A model generated the notes under the pieces. It made no database searches and had not been told where the DNA came from. It saw nothing but the letters and a program-made list of their open reading frames with translations. From Protopterus annectens (lineage: Eukaryota; Chordata; Ceratodontiformes; Protopteridae): a stretch of 64,000 nt of DNA. The translations under genes were made by a program, and so were the position numbers. The stretch lies in NCBI RefSeq assembly GCF_019279795.1, contig NC_056734.1, forward strand, positions 1,924,744 through 1,988,743. Direction: 5' to 3'. Positions 1-11,835 of the stretch are shown here, piece by piece (within the stretch, counting starts at the first letter, position 1; the number at the start of each line of letters is the position of its first letter).

Positions 1-1
1 A

Positions 2-2152
2 TTGGGGTTTCCAGATTACAGTAAGACCTTTATACAGACTGTAGATTGCAAACAGGGATTTATGACATCTGTTTTAATGCAAATGTATGGAGATAAGTTA
101 AGACCATTGGCATTTTACTCTAGCAAATTAGACTCAGTAGCACGAGCATTACCACACTGTGTGCAAGTAGTAATTGCAGCTGCCCTGGCAGTACAAGCGT
201 CTGCCACGTTGGTATTGTTCCATGATCTTACGTTAAAATTCCCGCACTCCGTAGCAGTCATCCTTCTGCAGGACAAGTTAACATTTCTGTCACCTAGCAG
301 ACATTTATCTTGTATGACTACGCTGTTATCACAGCCACACATGACAATTGAGAGATGCACTACCTTAAATCCAGCGACATTGCTACCCGTTGCTGAAGAC
401 GGTATCCCGCATGTATGTTTAGATTTCATACATTCTAAAGTTCTACCAAGACCGGATCTTAAAGATCAACCCTTACTACATGCGGACTGGACACTGTTTG
501 TAGATGGGTCAGCACGCAAAACAGAAACAGGCACCACGCAGGTAGGGTATGCAGTTACTACTGCAAGTCAGATAATAGAGGCAAGACCACTCCCCGGGAA
601 CTTATCCGCTCAAGCAGTGGAACTGATTGCTGTGACAAGGGCATGTCTCCTTTCGGAGGACAGGAATGTCACTATCTATACGGATAGTCAATATGCTTTC
701 TCTACGGTACATGTGTTTGCTCAGCAATGGAGAAATAGGGGGATGGTTACAACCTCGGGAAAAGACATCATGCACAAAGAACTAATCCTTGAATTACTAC
801 AAGCCGTCCAACGGCCACGGGGTTTGGCCATCTGTAAATGCGCTGCTCATACCTGTGCTAAGGACCCGGTATCACTTGGTAATGCCCTAGCAGACAAAGC
901 AGCCAAAGAGGCAGCTATGTCCAGTACCTTTTCACTTGAAACCACACCTACAGAATTACAACCAACAGATAAGTTTGATTTACAAACCTTACAAGTCATG
1001 CAGGAACTTAGCACAGTACAGGAAAAACAACGCTGGACTAGGTATGGTGTTAGACAGAACAAAGGAATCTATGTGGGACCAGATAATAAATATGTTTTGC
1101 CTACTAATCTTTTTAGGTATGCAGCACTAGTCGTGCATGGCCCTTCCCATCTGGGCCCTGCAGCTATGGTTAGAATTATCCACCTTACCTTTTGGACCAA
1201 GGGTTTCATTGCATATGCAAAACGTTTTTGTCTATCCTGCATAGTATGTGCTAAATACCACGGGGGAGGGGTCAGAGTTGCCCCGGCTTCATTTCCAACA
1301 CCCCCCTATCCATTTCATACAATATGTATGGACTTCATCGAATTGACCCCGGCACAACTAAAGAAGTTTGTTTTAGTGATAGTAGATGCATTTACTAAGT
1401 GGGTTGAGGCTTTTCCGGTGACACATCCGGATGCTCAAACAGTGGCTAAAATTTTAGTCAATCACATCGTCCTGCACTTTGGAGTTCCTACACGCATCTA
1501 CTCTGACAACGGCATGCATTTTGTCAATCACATCATTCAAAAACTGTCTACAGTTTTCCAAATTGAATTGAAACACCATTGTGCCTACCACCCACAGTCA
1601 GCAGGGTTGGTGGAACGCCACAACGGCATTCTAAAAGGCAAGTTGAGAAAACTCATGGCCGAGACACATCAGTCTTGGATTACCTGTCTACCTCTAGCCC
1701 TCCTTTCCATGCGGACAACTCCCACCTCAAAAGGAGTCACCCCATTTGAGTTATTGTACGGGAGACCTTATTACGTCCCGCAGTGGCAAAACTTGTTGCC
1801 TGCGGAACGTGAGGGGGGTGAGGAGATAGCAGATTACATGAGAAAAATGCTGACCAATACTAACAGCTGTTTAATGAATGATTATTTTTCAGGTTCAAGA
1901 GATGACAAAATCATGGAAATCAAACCCGGCGACTGGGTCTGGGTCAAGATCATTAAGCACAAGAACTGGGCATCCCCCAAATGGGAGGGCCCCTACCAGG
2001 TGTTGATCGCAACTCCAACGGCAGTTCGGATTAAAGAAAGGTCCTCATGGATCCACCTAACGCATTGTAAAATTGTAAAACATTTTAAGTTAGATAAAAA
2101 CTTGAATCCCCCTGGGGAACATACAGACAGCAGTAACCATGAAGGACAATAA
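2..2152 (+). CDS. pol: Retroviral Pol, C-terminal part: RT end, RNase H, integrase
   Basis: An open frame of 716 codons that is already open at the window edge, so the first methionine is not the true start. Order: RT connection region (about residues 1-150); RNase H (about 160-305) with FVDGS near 166, YTDSQYA near 226 and a final [12 protein letters not shown]; integrase zinc finger (two His near 379-383, two Cys near 411-414); integrase core with D444, D502 and E538, giving exactly 35 residues between the last two as in the DD35E family; and a C-terminal GPY/F-type domain with KWEGPYQVL. These enzymes degrade RNA in the RNA/DNA hybrid and insert viral DNA into the chromosome. All visible catalytic residues are present. 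The end overlaps the env start by 14 nt, as in gammaretroviruses. No stop or frameshift was seen in the 2.15 kb. Confidence 0.95.
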   Translation: MGFPDYSKTFIQTVDCKQGFMTSVLMQMYGDKLRPLAFYSSKLDSVARALPHCVQVVIAAALAVQASATLVLFHDLTLKFPHSVAVILLQDKLTFLSPSRHLSCMTTLLSQPHMTIERCTTLNPATLLPVAEDGIPHVCLDFIHSKVLPRPDLKDQPLLHADWTLFVDGSARKTETGTTQVGYAVTTASQIIEARPLPGNLSAQAVELIAVTRACLLSEDRNVTIYTDSQYAFSTVHVFAQQWRNRGMVTTSGKDIMHKELILELLQAVQRPRGLAICKCAAHTCAKDPVSLGNALADKAAKEAAMSSTFSLETTPTELQPTDKFDLQTLQVMQELSTVQEKQRWTRYGVRQNKGIYVGPDNKYVLPTNLFRYAALVVHGPSHLGPAAMVRIIHLTFWTKGFIAYAKRFCLSCIVCAKYHGGGVRVAPASFPTPPYPFHTICMDFIELTPAQLKKFVLVIVDAFTKWVEAFPVTHPDAQTVAKILVNHIVLHFGVPTRIYSDNGMHFVNHIIQKLSTVFQIELKHHCAYHPQSAGLVERHNGILKGKLRKLMAETHQSWITCLPLALLSMRTTPTSKGVTPFELLYGRPYYVPQWQNLLPAEREGGEEIADYMRKMLTNTNSCLMNDYFSGSRDDKIMEIKPGDWVWVKIIKHKNWASPKWEGPYQVLIATPTAVRIKERSSWIHLTHCKIVKHFKLDKNLNPPGEHTDSSNHEGQ

Positions 2153-3523
2153 TGAGAATAAGAGAAAATGGTTCTATTGCAATATTTTATTGTTTATAAC
2201 TATTGTGATTGTAATATTTCTGTTTTGGCCATTTCTGTTTTTTAATGAAGCTAGCCATTCAAAAAGAGACAAACACACCAACTGGCATCCAAACTTTAAT
2301 ACATATCAAGCGATTAAATATGCATATGCATCCTCAATGAATGTCTCAAATTGTTGGGTATGTACTGCAATACCTACTGTACATAGTGGCTTAATGTTAG
2401 GGACAGCCCCTCTGGGAACAAATGATACTTGGAATAATTTGTTGTTTGAAACCACAGAAGTACCACTGAGAGACAAGGTGGCGCTGCCTCTTCTGGGGCG
2501 CCAAAATGGAACAGTGTGTTTTCAAAAGATTGGAAAAGTTAAGGTGGGGATGAGCCAATGTAATTTGACAATAGTTCATAATTGTACCCTAGAAGGGCAG
2601 TGTGAGACCACGTTTGGAGCTATAAAAAAGACATCAATGTAAATGATACTAGTTTTGTTGAAAAAATGCTGTATGTATATGGCCTGTTATTTAAGGGGCT
2701 AAAGCCAAATGGGAGTTATGAATTTCCAACCAATATTACCCTCAAAATGAAAGATTGTTATTTTATTTGTGGTAGGAAAGCATATAAATGGTTACCATAT
2801 GGCTGGTCAGGAAGTTGTTTTTTGGGATATCAGATACCAGCTATCAGACATGTGAATGCATTACCTCAAGGTAAAATACGAAATACACGTTCTCTTAATA
2901 AACCTATTAATCCCGTAGGTAACATTGATGCGTCATGGATTTATCACCATGACTTGGCATATGTCAGCAGCAAAGGACTCTCACATATGGACCTTAGTGA
3001 TGATGTAATTGCTTGGGCTGGTATTTTGCCAGCATATGGGACAGTAAAATCCATCTGGGAACTGAGAAAACTGTCAAAACTGTTAGAGACTCTGAGTAAT
3101 GCGACATTTTCAGCACTAAAATTGGTGACGGACGAATTAACGGCGATGAGAACAGTAGTGTTGCAGAACCGTATGGCGCTCGATTTCACCCTAGCAGCGA
3201 AGGGAGGTACTTGCGCTCTCATAAACGAGGAGTGCTGCTCGTTCATTCCTGATAACGAGCACGAAATCCAGAGTCATCTTGAAATAATTCAACAAGTTTC
3301 TGAACTGACTAAACCTGGTCCAAACCCCTTGACTGACTTTTTCCAAAACCTGTTTGGAAACTGGGGTTCTGTGTTAATGAATATCTTAATTGCTGTATGT
3401 GTTGGTGCAGTCATATTTTTGCTGCTTGGCTGCTGTTGCATACCATGTATCAAAATGATAATATCGAAGGTTATCTCTGCCAATGCTACAAAAGCATATT
3501 TTTCTGATTATGAGAAGGTATAA
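2139..3523 (+). pseudogene. env: Retroviral envelope (gamma-type), split by one frameshift
   Basis: The first part (2139-2642, 167 codons) begins inside the end of pol. It has a strongly hydrophobic segment at residues 11-35 that fits a leader, and a CWVC motif at residues 72-75, the SU CXXC motif. It stops after an A-rich run near 2624-2630. The second part (2666-3523, 285 codons, also open a little upstream of its first ATG) continues in another frame. It has an RXXR candidate cleavage site (RNTR, near 2878-2890), a hydrophobic fusion-peptide-like stretch, a heptad region ending LQNRMALDF, CX6CC at about 3212-3238, and one transmembrane helix near 3370-3450 with a Cys-rich tail. RXXR lies about 107 residues before CX6CC, close to the spacing in known gamma-type TM proteins. 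As it stands the gene cannot give a full-length envelope from one frame. Confidence 0.9.
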
Positions 3524-3570
3524 AACGTATCTGGGATTGTGTAAAATAAACAGTATACAAAATGTTGTAA

Positions 3571-3579
3571 GGGGGGAAA
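3571..3579 (+). other. Polypurine tract of the retrovirus
   Basis: A purine run (GGGGGGAAA) sits directly before the TG that opens the LTR, where plus-strand DNA synthesis is primed in retroviruses. Confidence 0.88.
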
Positions 3580-3836
3580 TGTGGAAAAATACTGAAGTTC
3601 AACATATTTTGTATTCTGTATATAAATGGTTAAGCAGAAAAATGTTCACTGCGTGCAAACTGAAATGTTCTGGAAAATGTTGATCACTGAGGAATGCAGA
3701 AGTTAATCTTAAACTGCTGATAAGAAAGTTAATGTTGCAAGAATAACTGTGGTACTAGCTGGTAAAAACAAGTAATCAAACTATCACTTTCTGATGAATG
3801 TTCTGTGTGCTACGTGTCTGTACGTGCAGAAGGGTC

Positions 3837-3844
3837 TATAAAAG
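3837..3844 (+). promoter_or_regulatory. LTR TATA box
   Basis: TATAAAAG lies 78 bases before the AATAAA signal, the normal spacing for a retroviral LTR. It would start proviral transcripts in the 5' LTR and could start readthrough into flanking DNA from this one. Confidence 0.8.
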
Positions 3845-3914
3845 CAGAACTCAAAGTACAAGTAGCCAGACTGCTGGCATACTACTATCATGTAGCAGGT
3901 CTCCATGCATGTAA

Positions 3915-3920
3915 AATAAA
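3915..3920 (+). terminator. LTR polyadenylation signal
   Basis: AATAAA followed within 20 bases by T-rich sequence, placed in the R region between the TATA box and the LTR end. Confidence 0.8.
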
Positions 3921-4101
3921 GCTGTTTTACTTGCTTACAAGAACTTGGTGTGATTCTTCCAGAATATGTTAGAAGAGTAAAATCTTTCGACAGTAAGAAA
4001 TGAAAAATAAAACAATTCTTAATCATTTATGTTACCCTTCATGATGTACTGCTATCTTGTGGCCACCTAAATGTTTATCAATCAAATATATGCAAGGCCC
4101 C

Positions 4102-4135
4102 CATTCATTCATTCATTCATTCATTCATTCATTCA
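4102..4135 (+). repeat. (CATT)n microsatellite
   Basis: About eight perfect tetranucleotide units. The surrounding 3993-4380 holds no gene that I can recognise. Confidence 0.95.
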
Positions 4136-4379
4136 ATTTGACTGTGGAGAGAGTAATAAGAATCAAATACAACACAATAAAAAAATTAAAAAAACAATCC
4201 TAATTTGGTCACAGGCAAGCATAGCATTATCAGAAACTTCTTTGGAAATGCAGTAAGATATGTGTTTCATTTAAACACACCTGAGCTACAAATTACTAGG
4301 ATGGCATTGGTGTTTAGAAGTCACACTGTCTGCCTTATGGGCTTTCTACTTTGGATTGGTCCAATTTTAACCTGAAGTA

Positions 4380-5290
4380 TTTTGTTACTATGGATTCTCC
4401 TTGTTCCCAGTGGTATGGTGACTATAAATTAGGTATGAACTGTGGTCTGTGCCAAGTCTGTGTGACATGTCGATTGTATCAGATTCTGGTTTTGCTGATC
4501 TTACATCTTCTTTAGGTACACAACAAGGCTGGGTGCTAAAGATTTCTGGGAATCTTTGTGAGGAGAACCTATCTAATATCACCTTTGTTCAAAATGACTA
4601 AAGCTTCTTAGATCATGTCTGCTTATCATACTCCAGTTTATATAGATAGTTTCATTCTTATAACGGTGTTTGAGTGTGACCAGAGTAGTTCAAGTCTATT
4701 TCCAAGATTACTATTAAAACATAACTCTGCAGCTGAGCAGCCCATAGTACAGTTACTATAATGCTGTGTTGTAACAGGTATAACAATCTTTGTTCTCCAC
4801 AGTCAGCTTTGGATTCACTTCAACAATTTCTTCACTCCAGCCCTGAATGTTTGAATGTACCATTCTGCTAAACCTATGGATGCAGGATGACTTGATACTA
4901 CTGGAATAGACAATTCCATCTTGAGCAATGAAATAAAAAAAACTTTTCTGACATGACCTAAACACCATTATCAGTAACCATATTCTGTGGTAACCCATAA
5001 ACAGCAAATAATCTTCCAAATCTACTTTGTGTAGTTTGCAATGTAATTTTATTCACACAAACTATTTCTAAACATTTTGAGTAAGTATCAGTCATGATTT
5101 TGAACACATTACTTGTGAATGGACCAATAAAATCACAGTGTAGTATTTTTCAATATCCTCATTGAACTTCTCATAAATGCAATGATGCTTTTATTAGCAT
5201 ACACTTTTTCATTTGGCTTTGGACATACTCTTTGCACTTGCATTCCATTTCATCATCCAATGTTCATGTCAGGATTTATATTTCAAACAT
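4380..5290 (-). pseudogene. Decayed Ty3/gypsy retrotransposon, integrase region
   Basis: On the minus strand, a chain of short open pieces spells an integrase in order. HCDFIGPF (about 5140-5115) and MTDTYSKCLEI represent the first Asp region. YGLPQNMVTDNG (about 4995-4960) carries the second Asp. HPASIGLAEWYIQTF (about 4890-4845) carries the Glu. A decayed TTGxxPAELLFxxxLRTRLDLL-type segment follows (about 4770-4690), then weak remains of the C-terminal domain to about 4390. Several frameshifts and stops separate these. The pattern HPAS-GLAE is typical of Ty3/gypsy integrases rather than of vertebrate retroviruses. No LTR was found. The element is old and cannot work. Confidence 0.78.
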
Positions 5291-5469
5291 TGTGCTATCC
5301 CGCATGCAAGTTTTCCCATTTTCCACAATAAATAAATCCAAAAAAGATAGAACTAGCTCACCAAAAAAGACAACTGCAACCTTCTCAACTAATAATTCAA
5401 AACATCTCTTATACTGTACTTTAAGCTCTCATTACTCTAGGGTAAATTTCTATCACAAAGCTTAAAGAT

Positions 5470-7200
5470 GAACTGCAGGTATACTTTCTCATAGGTTCAT
5501 AGGTGTATACTAGGCTAATGATCACTAGGGCCTTTCTAAGGCTAGCCTTGCAACCCAAACGTATCCCATGAGTTCTTGTGCCTTAGAGGATATTTTTAAA
5601 GGGGTGTATGTTAGTTAGGGCATGACTTAACACTGGGGAGGGGGGTGGATTTTTCTGATTTCACATCTGCTGCTCCAAGTTATGCTTGAGGAGGGTTAAG
5701 GAAGGGCTCTGCTTCACATGGACTAGAAACCTGTTCAGGAGAATGGAAATTCTCTGAGACACATACCTGCCCCTCCAATAAGTCCTGTTTATATAGTAAG
5801 CAAAATTAAAGTCTTTAGATCTAGTACTTCTGATGCTGTTTGTTTGGCGGATATACAAAAGGTCCAGCAGAGTAGGGTCCAAGGATACCTTGTACACCAG
5901 GCATATATCACCACTCAGCAGTCTGTAGGATACAGAGTATGAAGTATAAAGATAGGGCTTTAAGACAATCTGCACAGGACATTTTGTTTCTGTCCTGCAT
6001 TCTTTTTGTGAGGAACCTCTGTGGATGTTCCAGTTGTTGCATGTGCCCGGTTAGGTACATACAGAAGGAAGCATTGTACTTTGTGAGAAGTGTGGTGATG
6101 GCTGAGTACAGTAGCATGATGTTATCCCTGGAGCTAGATATCATGCCTTTATTTAGTGGTTGAGTGACATAGAAGGATTTTCATACTACCATAGACACAT
6201 GTTGGTCGAAAGCCAGGTTACTATCTACATGAGTTTGTAATCATCTGCAAACCTGGTCAGACAGAGATCTTTGATAATGGCTTTGACTTCCAAGAAGTAG
6301 ATGCCAAACAGGAGCAGAACTAGCGTGGAGCACTAAGGGACTCTGCTGATGACCAGCCTCTTTGGTAGAGGTGGTCTCCCCATTCCTAACTTCCTGGATC
6401 CTTTCTGTAATCCTATTACACAGGGATTAATGACTAATTCCATGAGTTTGTTTACAATGGATTATTGTTTACAATTGGATATTATATTAAATGCCTTAGC
6501 CAGGTCAAGGTAGGCAGTATGCACTGGTTTGCTCTTATTCATTGCCCTGCTGACCCTATCAAAGAAGTGTAAGAGGTTAGTAGACATGGGCTGCTTTGAA
6601 TAAACCAAACTGTGTTGGGTTCAGTGTTTGAAGGTTTCCTATGTCATTATCAATCATTCCCATAATAATTATTTCCATGTCTTTGCATATGAGACTAATC
6701 AGACAAATGGGTCTGTAGTTCCAGGATCTGTTGGGTGGATGTACCTCCCTTGTGCAAAGGGATGACCACTGCAGTGCTCTATTTCTGTGGCACAAAAACT
6801 GTTTAGATGCTATGGTTGAATAGTGACTTCAGTGTCCCTGATAGGGCATATTTCAGGCTGTTTAGGAGGCATCCTGGGATATTATTGGGGTCCATCAAAG
6901 CTGTGTTCTTGGCCTTATAGAGTGCATCTAGGACCTGCTCCCTATTGATAGTTGTTTGCATTATATTTGATTTTTTTTTCCTGGGGGGGGGGGGGGTTAA
7001 ACTTGAAACTCAATTTGTCAGCCATTTACTATATCTCCCACCTCCATGAGCATGGCTCCATTTACAGCCAGTCTGCAACACTATTGTGGGCTGCCTTTAA
7101 GATTTTGGACATAGCTGAAGAAGGCCTTAAAGTTGTCCTTGGCCTGGGAAGCTATCTTTACCTCTTAACTGGCTGTGTTGGAGTTAATTAGCCCTCTTAA
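5470..7200 (-). pseudogene. CR1-like LINE, copy 1 (RT to 3' end)
   Basis: Read on the minus strand, the order matches the other three copies. The linker before RT lies near 7190-7020. RT segments follow (RPICLISLICKDMEIII near 6700, NDIGNLQTLNPTQFG near 6630), and the C-terminal region around 6140-5660 includes LEHPQRFLTKRM, SYRLLSGDICLVYKV and RYVSQRISILLNRFLVHVK. The 3' end has the family tail TATGAACC/TATGAG near 5490. Many frameshifts and stops. A run of 14 G at 6983-6996 interrupts the linker. LINE proteins of this clade nick the target and reverse-transcribe their own RNA at the site. Confidence 0.88.
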
Positions 7201-7984
7201 TTGTCTATTCAGCTTGAAATTTTGACAATTTATTGCTTAATAAAAAATAGTTTACCCTACATCAGTCCCTAAATGTTAAAAGTTTACTTGTATTATGGAA
7301 CTGATTTTTATCTTGAAGGAGACAGCTTTGTAGTCTGACCTAACTAGCGAATACATGTCGCTGGGGGTAGGAAGTGGATAGGGTCAGCATTCGCCCAATA
7401 CACTATATCAGCAGAAGTGTATTTGCATCGTCATGCATGCAAACACTTTCACTAAAAAAAAAAAAAAAAAGATTTAAAAAATAATTAGCAAAAAATAAAC
7501 ATGGATGTAGAACTCCATTTTCTTGAATTAATTTAACTTGCAGGTAGCACACAATTATGCCACTAGTTGAGTAGCTCTGACACCTCTGGTCTTAGTTGCC
7601 ATCATTTCAGATTTCACTGGATTCTTTTGGAAAATGACCTTTAGTAAAAGGATTTATTGGCTAGATTTATGTTTGGGTGATCTAATAAAGTTATCTTTAT
7701 AAATCACAGAAATAAATTACCTTTTTGGTGTCCTGAATAATTTATTTAAACACATAAACTACATAATACTATGTAGTACCAAACTAAAACGTATGCTGGA
7801 TACACACAACTTCTGTACATCCGTCTGGATACTTCCCCATAAATTCAGTTGTTATGGAAACTACATAGAATAAATTCCTTTAGTCAGTACTATCAGGACA
7901 TGCCACTGCTGTTCCAAGGTTCTGTTTGTTATGGCACATTAGAGTTTCTTACTTCAAAGATTATTCACTTAACAGAATTTTATG
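7201..7984. other. Unassigned stretch
   Basis: No coding or repeat family recognised. The only clear feature is a 17-base A run at 7454-7470. AT-rich throughout. Confidence 0.6.
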
Positions 7985-9870
7985 TATTTATCTATTTACT
8001 TAATCTACCATATGTCGCCTAAGTAAGGGTTCTGGTCTGAAGACCCTATTCAGTCATGACCCAGGGAAATTCCAGTTAGTAGTGGTTTTACAGTGAGAAA
8101 TAGATTGCAAAACAATATTAAAGCTGTGGTTTTATACAAATAAGTAAATGTGTAATGTACAACAGTTGAGCTATTAGTAAATAAATAATTTCACTGATTA
8201 ACACATTAAAACATTAATAACAAACTCACGTAATGTGCACTTTTGCTTTTAGAGATTTATTAAGAACATGAGTGGAACAGAGTTAAGTGTACATTTAAGG
8301 TTACAGTTACAAGACTTAAATTACATACATTCAAAGAGTATCAGCAGTGTTCTTTCAGAGTCACTAAAACAGAATTAAAAAGGGGAGTTTGGCTAGACAT
8401 TATCTCTAAAATTTACAACTGGCTTTATTATGTAGGTGCTCAGAGATGTTTTTTTTTTTTAATTCAGTAAGAGAATATACTCCCTTGGTTTCAGATTAAA
8501 TTTTATTCCGTAAAACATGGCCTAGTCTGGAGAAAGCTCATTCCCCAATAAGTGTTTTACAAGAAGGACTTTTATATAGGACAGCATGATCTTGCTCCCT
8601 AATAGGGAGAATTTTTTCTCAATGATAGGCAGTAGCCTTCATTTATAACTTAGTATAGAAGAGTTCCAAGCAGATAGATTGATCTTTGTGTTACTGGTAG
8701 CCACTTTAAGCTGAGAAGAACGTTGCAGTGGTGAGTCTGTTGGCTTGCTAGAAGTGTGAACCTAGAAATTTTATTCTCAGTGGTTTGAAGTCTTTGGGTA
8801 TTGTAGCTGGAATAGAATGCAAGAAGTGACAAACTGTATTCCAGTTTAGGAAGGAAGACCTTTTTGGCAATTGTCATTTTTGCACTGGGTGAGAGCTGAT
8901 GCTTAAGTCTGTAGCAAAGCTTTAACTGTGAGAGTACTTTCCTTGCAATGTTGTCAGTGCAAATTAAGAAATTGATTGTAGGGTCGATGGTAATTCCTGC
9001 ATACTTACACTCTGCTGAACCAAAATGATATTAGTTTGGTAATCAGTGATAGCAAGGCCATTAAGTTGGGATAACTTATGTGCAGATGTGAAGTGCATTA
9101 CATTTTTTTGTGGTTTATTAGTGGTTTATTACTTACTGTCCAGTTGCAAAGTTGAGAGAATGATTGTTGTAGTTGAGTTCGTAAAGAGGCTTGGCACTTG
9201 TTGGATTCCAGCAAGTGGATGCCATCTGCGTATAAAATGAGGAGTAATTTGAGTGGGTCGTCTGTAAGGTGATTAATGAATAAGAAGAGTAAGGGTCTCA
9301 AGAGAGAGCCTTGAGGAACTCCAGTATTCAGTGTGCCTATTGTGGGGAGAGTATTACCCGAGAGCCTTGAGGAACTCCAGTATTCAGTGTGCCTATTGTG
9401 GGGAGAGTATTACCCGAGAGCCTTGAGGAACTCCAGTATGCAGTGTGCCTATTGTGGGGAGAGTATTACCCGAGAGCCTTGAGGAACTCCAGTACTCAGT
9501 GTGCCTATTGTGGGGAGAGTATTACCCGAGAGCCTTGAGGAACTCCAGTATTCAGTGTGCCTATTGTGGGGAGAGTATTACCCGAGAGCCTTGAGGAACT
9601 CCAGTACTCAGTGTGCCTATTGTGGGGAGAGTATTACCCGAGAGCCTTGAGGAACTCCAGTATTCAGTGTGCCTATTGTGGGGAGAGTATTACCCGAGAG
9701 CCTTGAGGAACTCCAGTATTCAGTGTGCCTATTGTGGGGAGAGTATTACCCGAGAGCCTTGAAGAACTCCAGTATTCAGTGTGCCAATTGTGGGGGGAGT
9801 ATTACCCGAATGGACTAGAATAAAGATGTAACTGAGGAGTTTTCAGCCTCTGTTCAATGGAATATTGGAA
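7985..9870 (-). pseudogene. L2/Rex1-like LINE, RT to 3' tail, carrying a minisatellite
   Basis: On the minus strand the RT core reads GVPQGS, then LRPLLFLFINHL and ILYADGIHLL (YADD decayed to YADG) near 9301-9190. It continues with QLCNWTVSNKPLINHKKM and the post-RT region VFLPKLEYSLSLLAFYSSYNTQRLQ-type (cited in pieces) near 8877-8750, down to a T-rich simple tail near 7985-8005. The tail region (7985-8080) resembles 61818-61950. Stops and frameshifts are frequent. The RT coding DNA is split by the 56-bp tandem array at 9305-9808. The clade is judged from motif spacing only; another Jockey-superfamily clade is possible. Confidence 0.78.
9305..9808. repeat. 56-bp minisatellite, 9 units, inside LINE RT
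   Basis: Nine consecutive units of exactly 56 bp, starting AGAGCCTTGAGG at 9305, 9361, 9417 and so on to 9753. Units differ by only a few substitutions (for example TATTCAG, TACTCAG or TATGCAG), with the last unit the most divergent. On the minus strand each unit contains the code for the RT motif GVPQGS. 56 is not a multiple of 3, so the reading frame is lost. Confidence 0.97.
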
Positions 9871-11323
9871 AAAAATAACAATCATATTTCCATCTTTACT
9901 TATTACAAAACTACAGCCGTATGTAGCAAGCTAAAAAATGAATTCCATTTTTATTACAAATGCAAATAATAACATTCTAGTTCTCTACCCTTCTGACTCT
10001 TTATGCTCATCTATTTAATCTAATCATTAGCATGTATGCTTTTAAGCAGCAGCAAAAGCAACCCTGTACCTTCCACTATCACTAGTTATCAACAAATAAC
10101 TTAGGCTTTTTATAACAGAACAGACTGGAACCACTACAAGAAGCCTTGACAATAGATGCAATCACAGTCTTAGCAGCTGCATTACAATAAGAAATGCATA
10201 TTCTTTTGACTTCTTCAGGAGTAGTTATAAGAAAAACGTTCACAACAATAATCACTACAGAGTGAAGTCAGATGTGAATGCAAACAAGGAAAAGGGATTT
10301 TGCTTGTCTGACTATGTGACATCATAGTCTGAAAACTATAGCTAAAACCATGTGACACCATGGTCTAAAAACTAGCTAAAACCAGTATTAAAAAAAATAA
10401 ACATTAAAATGCATGCCAAAGTCTTTAGCTCCTTCATTTACTTCCACACTTTTACTGTTAAGCATTTCTGGATTCTTAAAGGCATGCTGCCAGAAGGAAT
10501 ACTTTAGTATCACCCCACCTATGTGTTCGATGTTGAGTATCTGCCTTCCTACCATCTAACCTGAGCAGTTATCTTTCATGTTGCAACAAATTCTGGAATT
10601 CCTGGAATGGTACCACAGAATTCAATAAAACACATCATCGGCAGATTTTAACTTAGAGAAATAAACATCCATGTACTATGACTGGATGGCTCATACAAGG
10701 TACAGACATGTTATTGAGAGCACAAGGTAAGTAAGTCAGCTAAACTTTACATTACAAAATAAAATAAAAATTCATAGAACAGCTTGTTTCAAGTGAAATA
10801 TTTATTACTTGTGATCTGATTTTAAACCAGCTAACAAGGATTAGCAAATGGTGCTATTGTTACTGAATGTTTGAAACTTGAGTTTAGATAAATAATACAA
10901 GTATTTAGGAATGATGACATAAAAAATAAGAAGAATGTCATTTAAATCCCAAGCACATTACTGGGTAATGATCATAAAAAAAAAAGAAATCAAAGATGCC
11001 TTGAGTAAATCAAAATCTGTTTTGTCATTTTGTAAACATTGTGAGATAATGTTTTAGAAAAATCAATAGTTTTAAACTTTCCTCCCCAGAGTCATATCAT
11101 CTACAAGGTGCAGTGTTTATGGAGACATCTAATCTACAATATGTGGTGCCCATGGTGCCATTCAAACACTTACATGAATGCACTGTAAAACACAAAATCC
11201 AAAGACACACTCAAAAAACAAGCATACACACAGAAAGAAACATTGCATTGCTCACCATACACACTGACTAAAACCCTTTCACACACATACATAATGTATT
11301 TTGTACAGTACAATTTCCCATGT

Positions 11324-11326
<3 letters not shown>
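9871..11326. other. Unassigned stretch with a short tandem duplication
   Basis: A duplicated segment of about 35 bp lies at 10311-10382: ACTATGTGACATCATAGTCT with its flank, then CCATGTGACACCATGGTCT with the same flank. On the minus strand about 10255-10085 there is an open run of roughly 60 codons with no recognisable motif, probably chance. Nothing else was recognised. Confidence 0.6.
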
Positions 11327-11391
<65 letters not shown>

Positions 11392-11396
11392 TGTGT
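11327..11396. repeat. (TG)n microsatellite
   Basis: About 70 bp of TG units with one or two TA interruptions near the right end. Confidence 0.97.
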
Positions 11397-11696
11397 ATAC
11401 ATATTCATGGCACAATCGCACAAACATGAGGTAAGGAGCACATAGTCTCACAGTAACAGTACTAGATAACCAAAACTACTCCTAGCGCCACACAATACAT
11501 GCACATACAAACACATACTGTACTCCCATTCACTCATACTCACCATCACTTACTTACCTTACACCATAACCTACTACAGATGATCACATAACATTTGACA
11601 TGTTGTATTCTTGGCCATGCATACTTTCAGCTCAGTCACTTCACCCACACAAAGCACACATTGATCAGCTGACTACTTGATTATCTAAACGGAATT

Positions 11697-11700
<4 letters not shown>

Positions 11701-11751
<51 letters not shown>

Positions 11752-11796
11752 GCTTGTGTGTGTGTGTGTGTGTGTGTGGGGGGGTAAATATATAGA

Positions 11797-11831
<35 letters not shown>
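11701..11831. repeat. Compound (TA)n-(TG)n-(CA)n microsatellite
   Basis: TA for 50 bp (11701-11750), TG to 11778, a G run and a short spacer, then CA at 11799-11831. The TG and CA halves are complementary and could form a hairpin. Confidence 0.95.

Positions 11832-11835
<4 letters not shown>

Larger units (their letters stand above)
1..3992 (+). mobile_element. Endogenous retrovirus, 3' part (pol-env-LTR), gamma-type envelope
   Basis: Pol, env, a polypurine tract and one LTR follow in retroviral order; the 5' LTR, gag, protease and most of reverse transcriptase lie upstream of the window. Pol is open throughout, while env carries one frameshift, so the copy is fairly young but not intact. 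RNase H, an integrase with a GPY/F-like C-terminus, the CWVC motif in SU and the CX6CC motif in TM place it with gamma/epsilon-type retroviruses; the exact genus is inference. The four bases after the LTR are GTAA, a candidate target duplication that can only be tested at the unseen 5' end. Confidence 0.93.
3580..3992 (+). repeat. 3' long terminal repeat, 413 bp
   Basis: Begins TGTGGAAA and ends TTTCGACA. The terminal 8 bases form an inverted repeat with 7 of 8 matching, and the ends are the canonical TG/CA. It starts right after the polypurine tract. U3 runs to about 3865, TATAAAAG is at 3837 and AATAAA at 3915, leaving a short R and a U5 of about 55 bp. No second copy of this LTR is in the window. 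Confidence 0.9.

Noticed and set aside
5661-6144. Short open frames here and at 8650-8877 and 14065-14590 as independent small proteins
   Set aside because: They are pieces of the C-terminal regions of LINE ORF2 proteins and line up with longer copies elsewhere in the window or with the known domain order.
9305-9808. Possible CRISPR array
   Set aside because: The units are contiguous with no unique spacers, the DNA is vertebrate, and the unit is derived from a LINE RT. The same reasoning excludes a CRISPR at 30261-31532.
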